Shown one piece after another: positions 35,199 to 42,263 of a stretch of DNA of 64,000 bases. The DNA is taken from NCBI RefSeq assembly GCF_041321095.1, contig NZ_JBGGWE010000021.1, positions 28,496-92,495 on the forward strand, in the 5' to 3' direction. Each line of letters begins with the position of its first letter. The stretch's first letter is position 1. The position numbers and the translations under genes are program-made. Source of the DNA: Fibrella arboris. Lineage in GTDB: Bacteria > Bacteroidota > Bacteroidia > Cytophagales > Spirosomataceae. The notes under the pieces are model-generated. The model was not told the DNA's origin and made no database searches. It saw only the letters and a program-made list of their open reading frames with translations.

Positions 35199-35960
35199 AT
35201 GCGCAAGAAGATCGTTGCTGGTAACTGGAAAATGAATAAAACTGCCGATGAGGGCCTGGCCCTGGTATCGGAAGTGACAAACATGATTAACGCCGAAGTA
35301 ACTGGCGATGTAACGGCGGTACTGTGCCCTCCGGCCTTGTACCTGACCACTTATAAATCATACCTGACAAGTGATAAACTGGCGCTTGGTGCTCAGAATT
35401 GTCACGAAAAATCGTCTGGCGCCTACACGGGTGAAATTTCAGCTGCTATGCTGAAATCAATTGGCGTCCAATATGTGATCTTGGGGCACAGCGAACGTCG
35501 GCAATATTTTGGGGAGACGAACGCACAATTAGCCGAGAAAGTAAACATCGCACTCGAGAATGGGTTGACACCTATTTTCTGTTGCGGCGAATCGCAGGAT
35601 CTTCGGGAGAACGGTGATTACGTTGGTTTTGTAAAGGACCAGCTGACCGAGAGCCTGTTCCACTTGTCGGCCGAACAGATGGCAAACATTGTTATTGCCT
35701 ACGAACCTATCTGGGCTATTGGTACCGGCCTGACGGCGTCGGCTGGTCAGGCGCAGGATATGCATTATGAATTGCGCCAACATTTGGCCAGTCAATATGG
35801 CGACGAGGTGGCCCAGGATACAAGTATTCTGTATGGGGGTAGCTGCAATGCGCAGAACGCCGAAGAGCTATTCGCCCAGCCCGACGTAGATGGTGGCCTG
35901 ATTGGCGGCGCCTCATTGAAATCACGTGATTTTGTCACGATCGTGAAAGCTAGACAATAG
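35199..35960 (+). CDS. tpiA: Triosephosphate isomerase
   Basis: 253 residues with all family motifs: MRKKIVAGNWKMNKT (Asn and Lys of the active site), VILGHSERRQYFGE (electrophilic His), and VIAYEPIWAIGTGLTASAGQ (catalytic Glu and the mobile loop 6), then SILYGGSCNAQNAEELFAQP and VDGGLIGGASL for phosphate binding. It interconverts dihydroxyacetone phosphate and glyceraldehyde-3-phosphate in glycolysis. It may share a transcript with the cupin gene 81 bp downstream. Confidence 0.98.
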   Translation: MRKKIVAGNWKMNKTADEGLALVSEVTNMINAEVTGDVTAVLCPPALYLTTYKSYLTSDKLALGAQNCHEKSSGAYTGEISAAMLKSIGVQYVILGHSERRQYFGETNAQLAEKVNIALENGLTPIFCCGESQDLRENGDYVGFVKDQLTESLFHLSAEQMANIVIAYEPIWAIGTGLTASAGQAQDMHYELRQHLASQYGDEVAQDTSILYGGSCNAQNAEELFAQPDVDGGLIGGASLKSRDFVTIVKARQ

Positions 35961-36041
35961 TCCATGTCCACTCACACATGGCCAACTATCGGTATTGCTG
36001 ATGCTTCCAGGCATCTTGTCGAGTAAAGCTGGTTCGGGTTC

Positions 36042-36569
36042 ATGGATGAGTGGTCACTACGTATGACTGCATCTGATTATATAGCCGTGTTCGGCATGGA
36101 ATCACATCCTGAAGGGGGTCATTATGTACAGACCTATCAGGCTACTGAAAACATACCGCACCACGCCTTACCCGACCGCTTTGGCGGCGACCGGCCGTAT
36201 AGCACGGCCATTTACTTCCTGCTGGAAAACCACCAGCGCTCGGCTTTGCATCGGATTCAGAGCGATGAGGTATGGCATTTCTACGCTGGCGGTCCGCTGA
36301 ATGTGTACATGATTGAGCCAGTGCTGGGTACGTTACACACGATTCGGCTGGGTACGAACCCGAACCGGGGTGAACTATTTCAGGCGGTTGTGCCGGCGGG
36401 CTACTGGTTTGGTGCCAAACCCGTTGGACTGCCCAGCGATCCTCCTTTTTCGTTGGTAGGCTGCACCGTGGCCCCCGCCTTCAACTTCGCCGAGTTCAAA
36501 CTCGGCGATAAGGCCTCGATGCTGGCGCTGTTCCCACACCATGAGGCCATCATCGATCTGCTTACCTAG
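36042..36569 (+). CDS. DUF985-type cupin protein
   Basis: 175 residues from the first ATG; the ATG at 36063 (MTASDYIAVFGMESHPEGGH) fits the family start equally well. Cupin/DUF985 features are HPEGGHYVQTY, STAIYFLLENHQRSALHRIQ, SDEVWHFYAGGPLNVYMI and FQAVVPAGYWFGA. This single beta-barrel resembles sugar epimerase and metal-cupin folds. Enzymatic role is unknown. A strong bidirectional terminator follows. Confidence 0.85.
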   Translation: MDEWSLRMTASDYIAVFGMESHPEGGHYVQTYQATENIPHHALPDRFGGDRPYSTAIYFLLENHQRSALHRIQSDEVWHFYAGGPLNVYMIEPVLGTLHTIRLGTNPNRGELFQAVVPAGYWFGAKPVGLPSDPPFSLVGCTVAPAFNFAEFKLGDKASMLALFPHHEAIIDLLT

Positions 36570-36585
36570 CCACGTTGAAGAAGCT

Positions 36586-36629
36586 CAACAACAAAAAAGC
36601 CGCTGAAGTCAGCGGCTTTTTTGTTGTTG
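36586..36629. terminator. Bidirectional rho-independent terminator
   Basis: Arms 36586-36606 and 36609-36629 are perfectly inverted over 21 nt. The G/C core is GCCGCTGA/TCAGCGGC and A6/T6 tracts lie on both sides. It can end transcription of the cupin gene on the plus strand and of the tRNA unit on the minus strand. Confidence 0.92.
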
Positions 36630-36630
36630 A

Positions 36631-36715
36631 TACCAGGAGCGGGAGTCGAACCCGCACGGGCTTGAGGCCCACAGGATTTTAAGTCCGGCGTGTCTACCGA
36701 TTCCACCATCCCGGC
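36631..36715 (-). tRNA. tRNA-Leu (anticodon UAA)
   Basis: 85 nt on the minus strand, starting GCCGGGATGGTGGAATCGGT. The anticodon stem-loop GGACTTAAAATCC gives UAA. A long class II variable arm (GTGGGCCTCAAGCCC) and the T-loop GGTTCGACTCC follow. The acceptor GCCGGGA pairs with TCCTGGT. The 3' CCA is not encoded. Confidence 0.95.
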
Positions 36716-36720
36716 GTTTA

Positions 36721-36752
36721 CGAAAAAAGCACCTTTTGACGGTGCTTTTTCG
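36721..36752 (-). terminator. Hairpin with A/T tracts between two tRNA genes
   Basis: GCACC and GGTGC, extended by A and T runs, form a stem of about 12 bp around a 7-nt loop in the spacer between tRNA-Gly and tRNA-Leu. It may be a partial terminator or a processing site of the tRNA transcript. Confidence 0.6.
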
Positions 36753-36828
36753 TGGAGCGAAAGACGGGGTTCGAACCCGCGACCTCGACCTTGGCAAGGT
36801 CGCGCTCTACCAGCTGAGCTACTTTCGC
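36753..36828 (-). tRNA. tRNA-Gly (anticodon GCC)
   Basis: 76 nt including an encoded CCA end on the minus strand. It begins GCGAAAGTAGCTCAGCTGGT, the anticodon arm GACCTTGCCAAGGTC gives GCC, the T-arm contains GGTTCGAACCC, and the acceptor strand CTTTCGC pairs with GCGAAAG. Discriminator base is U. Confidence 0.96.
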
Positions 36829-37201
36829 GTTGTATCGAATCCAGATAGCTATCTGTGATTTGATGATGCAAAAGTAGTCTATTGAGCATATGTTGTCAAG
36901 GGATAGGGAGAAAAAAAAGGCGTCAACCGGCGATCTGGCCTAAAAAGAAGCTCACTATGAACTGATTAGGCAGGCAAAAAAATTAAGCTTCTAGCGGAAA
37001 CCTACTCCCGCCATGTCCGGTATTGCGCATGCACTTGTCCGCTTTCGGACGAACAACTAGATCATAAATATCTGATAATTAATGAGATATGTTTATGGCA
37101 TACTTTTTCGCTACTGGTAGGTACGTCGCTGGCAGGGTCTATGCAACGCCTGCAGCCTAAACTGCATCTTTTAGAAAACTCAGTATAACCGGTATTATTT
37201 T
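36829..37201. other. Intergenic region upstream of the DUF4097 gene
   Basis: A 373-bp spacer between the tRNA unit (its promoter side) and the DUF4097 gene. It contains the palindrome at 37036-37052 and a half-site TGTCCGG at about 37014. No coding frame was recognised. TACTTTTTCG at about 37100 resembles a -7 box but lacks a properly spaced -33 box. Confidence 0.5.
37036..37052. promoter_or_regulatory. Palindrome, possible operator
   Basis: TGTCCGCTTTCGGACGA, with 5-bp inverted arms GTCCG/CGGAC around 4 nt. A near-identical 17-mer lies after the same gene at 38293-38309. Size and symmetry suit a dimeric regulator site; the T-run needed for a terminator is missing. Confidence 0.45.
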
Positions 37202-38275
37202 ATGAAAACTGCATCTGCTACCCTGCTCGCTTCGGCGCTGGTTGTTACCTCCCTGTTAACGATGACTTCATTCTCGGGCGAGAAAGTAGCCATCCAGATC
37301 AACAGCCTTGATGAGACGCCGTATAAAACACAGACGTTCAATGGAATAAGCGCCCTACGCTCGCAAACATCGGGCGGCAGCCTGCTGGTTGAAGGTGGAA
37401 GCGGATCAGAAGCGCGTGTAGAGATGTATGTGCACTCGAACAACTGGAACGGGAAAGACGAACTCAGCAAAGACGAAATTGAAGAGCGGCTTTCAAACTA
37501 CGATATCGTTATCCGGCAGGAGGGGAGCACGCTGGTGGCAACGGCCAAGCAGAAAAATAACAACTGGAACTGGAAAAAAGGGCTGAGCATCAGCTTTAAA
37601 TTTTATACGCCCCGTACACTTTCAACGAACATTAGTACGTCGGGCGGCAGCATCAAAATGAGCCACCTGGCTGGGGAGCAGCAGTTTAAAACGTCGGGCG
37701 GAAGTATTCAACTGGCTGATTTAAAAGGAAATATTGATGGGCAAACATCGGGCGGAAGTATCAAGCTGACCGATTGCCACAACCAGATCGATCTGGAAAC
37801 ATCGGGTGGTAGCATTGACGCGGCTAACTCTGACGGAACGATCAACCTGAACACCTCGGGCGGCAGTATCCGGCTCTCGGGCCTGAATGGGGTAATCAAA
37901 GCAAAAACATCGGGTGGCAGCATTAACGGTGATGGCATCGATGGGGAGCTGATCACCAGCACATCGGGCGGTAGCATTCGGATTCGGAGCATGGCGGGTA
38001 GCATCGATGCCGAAACCAGCGCGGGCAGCGTTGAAGTGGCCATGAGCCGTGTAGACAAATTCGTAAAGCTGGAAACATCGGCCGGGAGCGTGCGGGTGAA
38101 TATGCCGATGAACAAAGGCATGGACCTCGACCTGAGCGGAAACCGGGTGAGCGCACCCCTGACCAACTTCAGCGGATCGGCCGAAAAAGACCGGATCGTG
38201 GGCAAAATGAATGGTGGTGGTATTCCGGTTCGCCTCACCGCCAATTCCGGTAGCGTGTACGTCAATCAAAACTGA
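37202..38275 (+). CDS. Secreted DUF4097-type beta-solenoid protein with TSGGSI repeats
   Basis: 357 residues with an N-terminal signal peptide (MKTASATLLASALVVTSLLT). From about residue 140 to 300 the hexapeptide TSGGSI or TSAGSV recurs about every 19-21 residues (STSGGSIKMSHLAGEQQFK, TSGGSIQLADLKGNIDGQ, TSGGSIKLTDCHNQIDLE and so on). This is the ladder of the DUF4097 single-stranded beta-helix found in envelope proteins. The N-terminal part (about 35-130) contains a charged segment with NNNWNWKKG. The DNA shows matching repeats of about 60 bp. The role is unknown; such genes are often under envelope-stress control. It has its own terminator. Confidence 0.85.
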   Translation: MKTASATLLASALVVTSLLTMTSFSGEKVAIQINSLDETPYKTQTFNGISALRSQTSGGSLLVEGGSGSEARVEMYVHSNNWNGKDELSKDEIEERLSNYDIVIRQEGSTLVATAKQKNNNWNWKKGLSISFKFYTPRTLSTNISTSGGSIKMSHLAGEQQFKTSGGSIQLADLKGNIDGQTSGGSIKLTDCHNQIDLETSGGSIDAANSDGTINLNTSGGSIRLSGLNGVIKAKTSGGSINGDGIDGELITSTSGGSIRIRSMAGSIDAETSAGSVEVAMSRVDKFVKLETSAGSVRVNMPMNKGMDLDLSGNRVSAPLTNFSGSAEKDRIVGKMNGGGIPVRLTANSGSVYVNQN

Positions 38276-38292
38276 TTTGTTTGTCCGCCACC

Positions 38293-38309
38293 TGTCCGAT
38301 TGCGGACGA
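38293..38309. promoter_or_regulatory. Second copy of the TGTCCG palindrome
   Basis: TGTCCGATTGCGGACGA, differing from the upstream copy at 37036-37052 only in two loop bases, lies 17 bp after the stop of the DUF4097 gene and before its terminator. Confidence 0.4.
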
Positions 38310-38320
38310 TAGGAAAAGCA

Positions 38321-38355
38321 AAAAAGGCCCAAATCGAGCGATTTGGGCCTTTTTT
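38321..38355. terminator. Rho-independent terminator of the DUF4097 gene
   Basis: AAAAAGGCCCAAAT (38321-38334) pairs perfectly with ATTTGGGCCTTTTT, giving a strong stem with A/T tracts on both sides. It can also act on the convergent gene at 38401. Confidence 0.93.
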
Positions 38356-38400
38356 GCGCTATGGCACGACGATTGAACTTACCAGTATAGCATAGGTACG

Positions 38401-38850
38401 TTAGAAGACGAGGAATTCGTTCAGGTCTAAAGCCAACACATCTGACCAGGAAGATTCGTCGATCAGCCCACCGCTACCTGCCTTGTATCGATACCATTTT
38501 TCTGTTTTGTAATCGTAGATGAACCCTTCCTGGATGTCGTATAAATCGTTGTCAAGAAGTTTGATGACTTTCTGTATATCACTTTTCAATCCAGTTGTTT
38601 TGCAGACCTCAATCACTACGTGAATAAATTCGGTGGTAGGGTCAACTAGAATCAGATCAGGTGTTGCACTGGCTTGGTCTTCGTTGACCATCGTTTCGGG
38701 TAGTGGCTCCAACTTGATTGACTTCTTCTGATAGTAGAGATAGCCAAGCCCGGCAGTAAGTTTAGCGATGATGCGTTGATGGATTCGTGGTGCATACGTA
38801 CCCATGTCATCGTGTAACATCAGCGGACCGTCGAAGTGGGGATGGTACAT
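38401..38850 (-). CDS. Uma2-like (DUF820) putative PD-(D/E)XK nuclease
   Basis: 149 residues from the ATG at 38850 (MYHPHFDGPLMLHDDMGTYA); the open frame upstream begins with TTG. The core ATPDLILVDPTTEFIHVVIE then VCKTTGLKSDIQKVIKLL resembles the Asp...Glu-x-Lys strand pair of Uma2 proteins, with E-V-C-K in place of E-x-K. QEGFIYDYKTEKWYRYK follows the same family plan. Many Uma2 copies are scattered in Cytophagales and cyanobacteria and their function is unclear. It diverges from the ABC ATPase gene across 36 bp. Confidence 0.6.
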   Translation of the reverse strand: MYHPHFDGPLMLHDDMGTYAPRIHQRIIAKLTAGLGYLYYQKKSIKLEPLPETMVNEDQASATPDLILVDPTTEFIHVVIEVCKTTGLKSDIQKVIKLLDNDLYDIQEGFIYDYKTEKWYRYKAGSGGLIDESSWSDVLALDLNEFLVF

Positions 38851-38886
38851 AATCTTAGCATTTAACCTTGTCAAATATAACTAATT

Positions 38887-39567
38887 ATGATTCAGCTCTC
38901 GAACGTGTCAAAGTACTATCCGGCGGGGTTCGGACGTACCTACGTACTCCGTACTATCAACCTGACTATCGAAGCAGGCGAGTTTGTTTCGATTATGGGG
39001 CCGAGCGGTTCGGGTAAGAGCACCCTGCTGCATATTCTGGGTATGCTGGAAGAACCGTCGGAAGGCGAATACCGCTTCCTGGATGAACCTGTTCAGAAAC
39101 TATCGGAAAAACGCCGCACCGAACTGCATCGCAGCCACATCGGCTTTGTTTTTCAGGCCTATCACCTCATCGATGAACTGACCGTTTACGAAAACATAGA
39201 AACGCCCCTGCTGTACAAAGGTGTACCGGGCAATGAACGAAAAAGCCGCGTAGCCGACGTACTCGACCGGTTCAACATTGTGGCGAAGAAAGATCTGTTC
39301 CCCAGCCAGCTATCGGGTGGCCAGCAGCAACTGGTCGGCATTGCCCGGGCTATTGTGGCGCAACCCAAGGTGATTTTCGCCGATGAACCAACGGGCAATC
39401 TCCATTCAGCACAGGCGTCGGAGATCATGGAACTGTTCCGGGAATTGAATCAGAAAGACGGCGTGACCATTGTTCAGGTAACGCACTCGGAAACCAACGC
39501 CGAATATGGCAACCGGGTACTTCGCCTGAAAGATGGCTGGCTGGAAACAGAACCCGCCTCGGTGTGA
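38887..39567 (+). CDS. ABC transporter ATP-binding protein (LolD/MacB type)
   Basis: 226 residues, a single nucleotide-binding domain. Walker A is GPSGSGKSTL (about 35-44), the Q-loop region is IGFVFQAYHLIDELTVYENI, the signature is SQLSGGQQQLVGIARAI, Walker B is VIFADEPTGNL and the switch His is in VTHSET. The closest pattern is the LolD/MacB/FtsE group, which works with FtsX/MacB-type permeases in lipoprotein or peptide export. No permease gene is adjacent; downstream lies a convergent aminotransferase, so the partner must be elsewhere. The 3' side carries a large palindrome. Confidence 0.92.
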   Translation: MIQLSNVSKYYPAGFGRTYVLRTINLTIEAGEFVSIMGPSGSGKSTLLHILGMLEEPSEGEYRFLDEPVQKLSEKRRTELHRSHIGFVFQAYHLIDELTVYENIETPLLYKGVPGNERKSRVADVLDRFNIVAKKDLFPSQLSGGQQQLVGIARAIVAQPKVIFADEPTGNLHSAQASEIMELFRELNQKDGVTIVQVTHSETNAEYGNRVLRLKDGWLETEPASV

Positions 39568-39592
39568 GTGGTATGTTGAGGTTGATGGTAGG

Positions 39593-39717
39593 CGGATTTG
39601 AGGGATTTAAAGCGATTCACGCGGATTTTTAGATTAAAGCGGAACTTTGAAAAGATGCAGAGCAAATCCCTTTAAATCCACAAATCTGTGTCAATCGCTT
39701 TTAATCCCTTATATCCG
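39593..39717. repeat. Large intergenic imperfect palindrome (GGATTT family)
   Basis: The left arm at about 39593-39631 and right arm at about 39664-39717 are inverted versions built of degenerate GGATTTAA/AAATCC units (GGGATTTAAAGCGATT against AATCGCTTTTAATCCC). The right arm reaches into the last codons of the aminotransferase gene. The centre carries GATGCAGAGC. It separates two convergent genes and has no clean T-tract. Confidence 0.8.
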
Positions 39718-40524
39718 TGTACCATTAGTTAAGCCGCTTACTATAGCTGTCAGGTGGTCGGGCGACGTACCCAGCAGCGTTTGTATACCGCTCACGTTTG
39801 TGCAGAAAACAGCGTCGGCCGATTCCAGCACTGTTGGCAGAAACAAGCCTTCCTGTATTGGCTGGGAGAATCCACCCCGGGTACGTTGTAGTTGGCGTCG
39901 GATAATGCCATTGATACAACCCGATTCAAGCGACGGTGTGTACAGCTGATGATCCTTTATCCAGAACAGGTTCGACGCTACACACTCGGCCAGATGGCCC
40001 CTGGTATCGAGCAATACGACGTCATCAACGTTATGCTGTTGCCGATACAAGCCCGCCATAACGTAGGGCAGCGCATTGAGCGTTTTGAACGCCGACAGGC
40101 GCGAAGGTGATAAGCGGATATCGCGAAAAATGCCAAGGCGGGGCTTATCCGTAAGCGCGAAAGGCTGGCCAGCTTTTGCCGTCAGTAACCAGTTGGCAGC
40201 GTGGGTGGTCGGCGTATACAGGCCACCGGGTTGCCGCCAGACCTGAAGTTTAATCCGCGCTGTGGTGTTGGTAAGTCCGTTCTGTTGAAGTAGATCAAGG
40301 ATGGTATCGGACAGATGCTGGGCGCTAAAGCCGTCAGGTACGTCCAGCTGAAGCGCTGCCATGCCGTGCATGAGCCGATCGTAATGGTCGGGCCAGAACC
40401 AGACCTGACCAGCCTCATACCGAATTGTCTCAAACAGGCCATCGCCGTACTGAAAAGCCCGGTCGGTGGGGGGGAGGCTGAATGCAGCCTCTGGAAGTAT
40501 ATCCGAGTTATAAACCAGATTCAT
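39709..40524 (-). CDS. Class IV PLP aminotransferase / aminodeoxychorismate lyase-like
   Basis: 271 residues from the ATG at 40524 (MNLVYNSDILPEAAFSLPPT), preferred over an upstream codon. The family features are FQYGDGLFETIRYEAGQVWF, the PLP-lysine segment SRLSAFKTLNALPYVMAG, VVLLDTRGHLAECVASNLFW and SGCINGIIRRQL. Class IV members include branched-chain aminotransferase and the PabC lyase of folate synthesis. The motif set and size fit PabC or a D-amino acid type better than IlvE, but this is not decisive. The last two sense codons and stop are supplied by the palindrome at 39593-39717. Confidence 0.8.
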   Translation of the reverse strand: MNLVYNSDILPEAAFSLPPTDRAFQYGDGLFETIRYEAGQVWFWPDHYDRLMHGMAALQLDVPDGFSAQHLSDTILDLLQQNGLTNTTARIKLQVWRQPGGLYTPTTHAANWLLTAKAGQPFALTDKPRLGIFRDIRLSPSRLSAFKTLNALPYVMAGLYRQQHNVDDVVLLDTRGHLAECVASNLFWIKDHQLYTPSLESGCINGIIRRQLQRTRGGFSQPIQEGLFLPTVLESADAVFCTNVSGIQTLLGTSPDHLTAIVSGLTNGTRI

Positions 40525-40601
40525 GGCGATTTTCCACCGTTTATCCCAAATCGGTGGTCGTGCCAAAAGTAAGCGTGTAACATTGACCTATCTAACTGCT
40601 C

Positions 40602-42158
40602 ATGATTATGTTTCGATTGCCCGTCACACGAATGGGCCTGTCTGGCGGCTTGGTCGCTTGTCTTCTGTCGGTCGGCCTGTCAACGACAGGTTGGGCCCAG
40701 ACAACAGTAGGTGGCCCGCCCGCTGCAACAACACCCGCGCCAACTCAACCAACTGCTGCTCCCGGCACAGGGCAGGCTGTTCCGCAACGGCTGGGGCTGC
40801 AACAATGCATTGATATTGCGCTGGCTAATAACCTGACGATTCGCCAGAGCCAGTTGCAGTTGCAAAATTCTGAAGCACAACTTCGGCAGGCGCGGCTGAA
40901 CCGACTGCCCAACGTGGGCGCGTTTCTGAGCCAGGGGTACAACTCGGGTCGGAACATTAACCCAGCCACCAACGCCTTCGTTGACCAGGGGGTACTTTCG
41001 AACAACTTCCAGGCAACGGCCCAGGTGACGGTCTACAATGGCGGCCTGTTGCAGAATACGATCAGGCAGAATGATTTGCTTCGGCAGTCGAATGAAGCTT
41101 CGGTGAAGGCAACGGAAAACAACGTGACGCTGACCGTCGTGCAGAATTACCTGAACGTGCTGACGGGGCAGGAGCAACTGGTGGTGGCGCAGCGTCAAAT
41201 TGAAGTATCGCAGGCGCAGCTAGACCGCACACAGCGGCTGGTGAATGCCGGATCGTTGCCAGAGGCGAACCTGTTCGACATCCGGGCGCAGATCGCCAAT
41301 GATGAGCTGGCCATTGTGAACGCGCAGAATAATATCGACCTGGCTAAACTGGCTCTGTTGCAGGCCATGAACGTACCTGCCGGCGGACCAACCACGAACG
41401 GATTCGATGTGCAGCCGATCGCTGTACCCGACCCGACGCTGGACCCTTACAATGCCACTACGCAGCAGGTGTATGACATTGCCCAGGAGTTTGTGCCCGA
41501 TATTAAAGCGGCTGATCTCCGCGTTCGCAGCGATGCGGTTGGCGTGCAGGTGGCCCGGGCCAACCTGTTGCCCAGCCTGACGTTGAATGGTAACGTAAAT
41601 ACGCTGTACTCGAACGTGGGTCGTCAGAAACTGTTTGCCGATGGAACAACGCAGGTAGATCAAACTGTTTTATTTAACGGAATACCGCAAACGGTCACTT
41701 TTGTGCAAACCAATTACCGGGGTGAGAATTACACCTTTGGCGAGCAACTGGGCAACAACCTGAACCGGTCGGTGAACCTGCAGTTGCAGATTCCGATCTT
41801 CAACCGGTCGCAGGCCCGAACGCGTATTCTAAGTGCATCGCTGCAACAGCAGAACTCAGAGATTGCCGCAGCCAACACGCGCTTGCAACTCCGGCAAACG
41901 ATTGAAACGGCCTATACGAACCTGAAGGCCTCATCGAACCGGTATCGGGCCACGGCGGCACAGGTGGCGCAACTGGCTCGCGCGTTCCAGGCATCGGAAA
42001 GCCGGTTCAATGCCGGTGCGCTGAACTCGACTGATTACAACGTGGCAAAAGGCAACCTCGACCGGGCCCGCGCCAGCCTGGTGCAGGCCAAATATGATTA
42101 CGTTTTCCGCACCAAAATCTTAGATTTTTACCAGAACAAGCCACTCACTTTTGACTAG
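40602..42158 (+). CDS. TolC-family outer membrane efflux protein
   Basis: 518 residues with a signal peptide (about 1-32, ending TGWAQ) and a short Thr/Pro-rich linker. Two outer-membrane-efflux-protein halves follow, each with long amphipathic coiled-coil helices (NSEAQLRQARLNRLPNVGAF; later ATAAQVAQLARAFQASESRF) and GALNSTDYNVAKGNLDRARA near the end. It should form the trimeric outer-membrane duct of a tripartite pump. It lies directly upstream of the HlyD-type adaptor at 42264, separated by a palindromic element, and is likely cotranscribed with it. Confidence 0.93.
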   Translation: MIMFRLPVTRMGLSGGLVACLLSVGLSTTGWAQTTVGGPPAATTPAPTQPTAAPGTGQAVPQRLGLQQCIDIALANNLTIRQSQLQLQNSEAQLRQARLNRLPNVGAFLSQGYNSGRNINPATNAFVDQGVLSNNFQATAQVTVYNGGLLQNTIRQNDLLRQSNEASVKATENNVTLTVVQNYLNVLTGQEQLVVAQRQIEVSQAQLDRTQRLVNAGSLPEANLFDIRAQIANDELAIVNAQNNIDLAKLALLQAMNVPAGGPTTNGFDVQPIAVPDPTLDPYNATTQQVYDIAQEFVPDIKAADLRVRSDAVGVQVARANLLPSLTLNGNVNTLYSNVGRQKLFADGTTQVDQTVLFNGIPQTVTFVQTNYRGENYTFGEQLGNNLNRSVNLQLQIPIFNRSQARTRILSASLQQQNSEIAAANTRLQLRQTIETAYTNLKASSNRYRATAAQVAQLARAFQASESRFNAGALNSTDYNVAKGNLDRARASLVQAKYDYVFRTKILDFYQNKPLTFD

Positions 42159-42256
42159 TGAACGAGTGCATGAGCGAAAGAGTGACCACTCGCGGAATAG
42201 GCACAGCTGCTATATACCCCCCTTCACTCTCTCACTCTTCCCTTCTTTCACTCTTT
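42159..42256. repeat. Intergenic palindrome (GAGTGA family)
   Basis: The left arm 42159-42186 (GTGAACGAGTGCATGAGCGA and on) and right arm 42223-42256 are built of degenerate GAGTGAAA / TTTCACTC units in opposite orientation. It fills the whole spacer between the TolC and adaptor genes. The centre reads GCACAGCTGC rather than GCGCTGC. Confidence 0.75.
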
Positions 42257-42263
42257 AAGCATC

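Noticed and set aside
37630..38080. Regular repeats of about 60 bp resembling a CRISPR array
   Set aside because: They are in frame inside the DUF4097 gene, encode TSGGSI units and the spacers are protein-coding, with no cas genes nearby.
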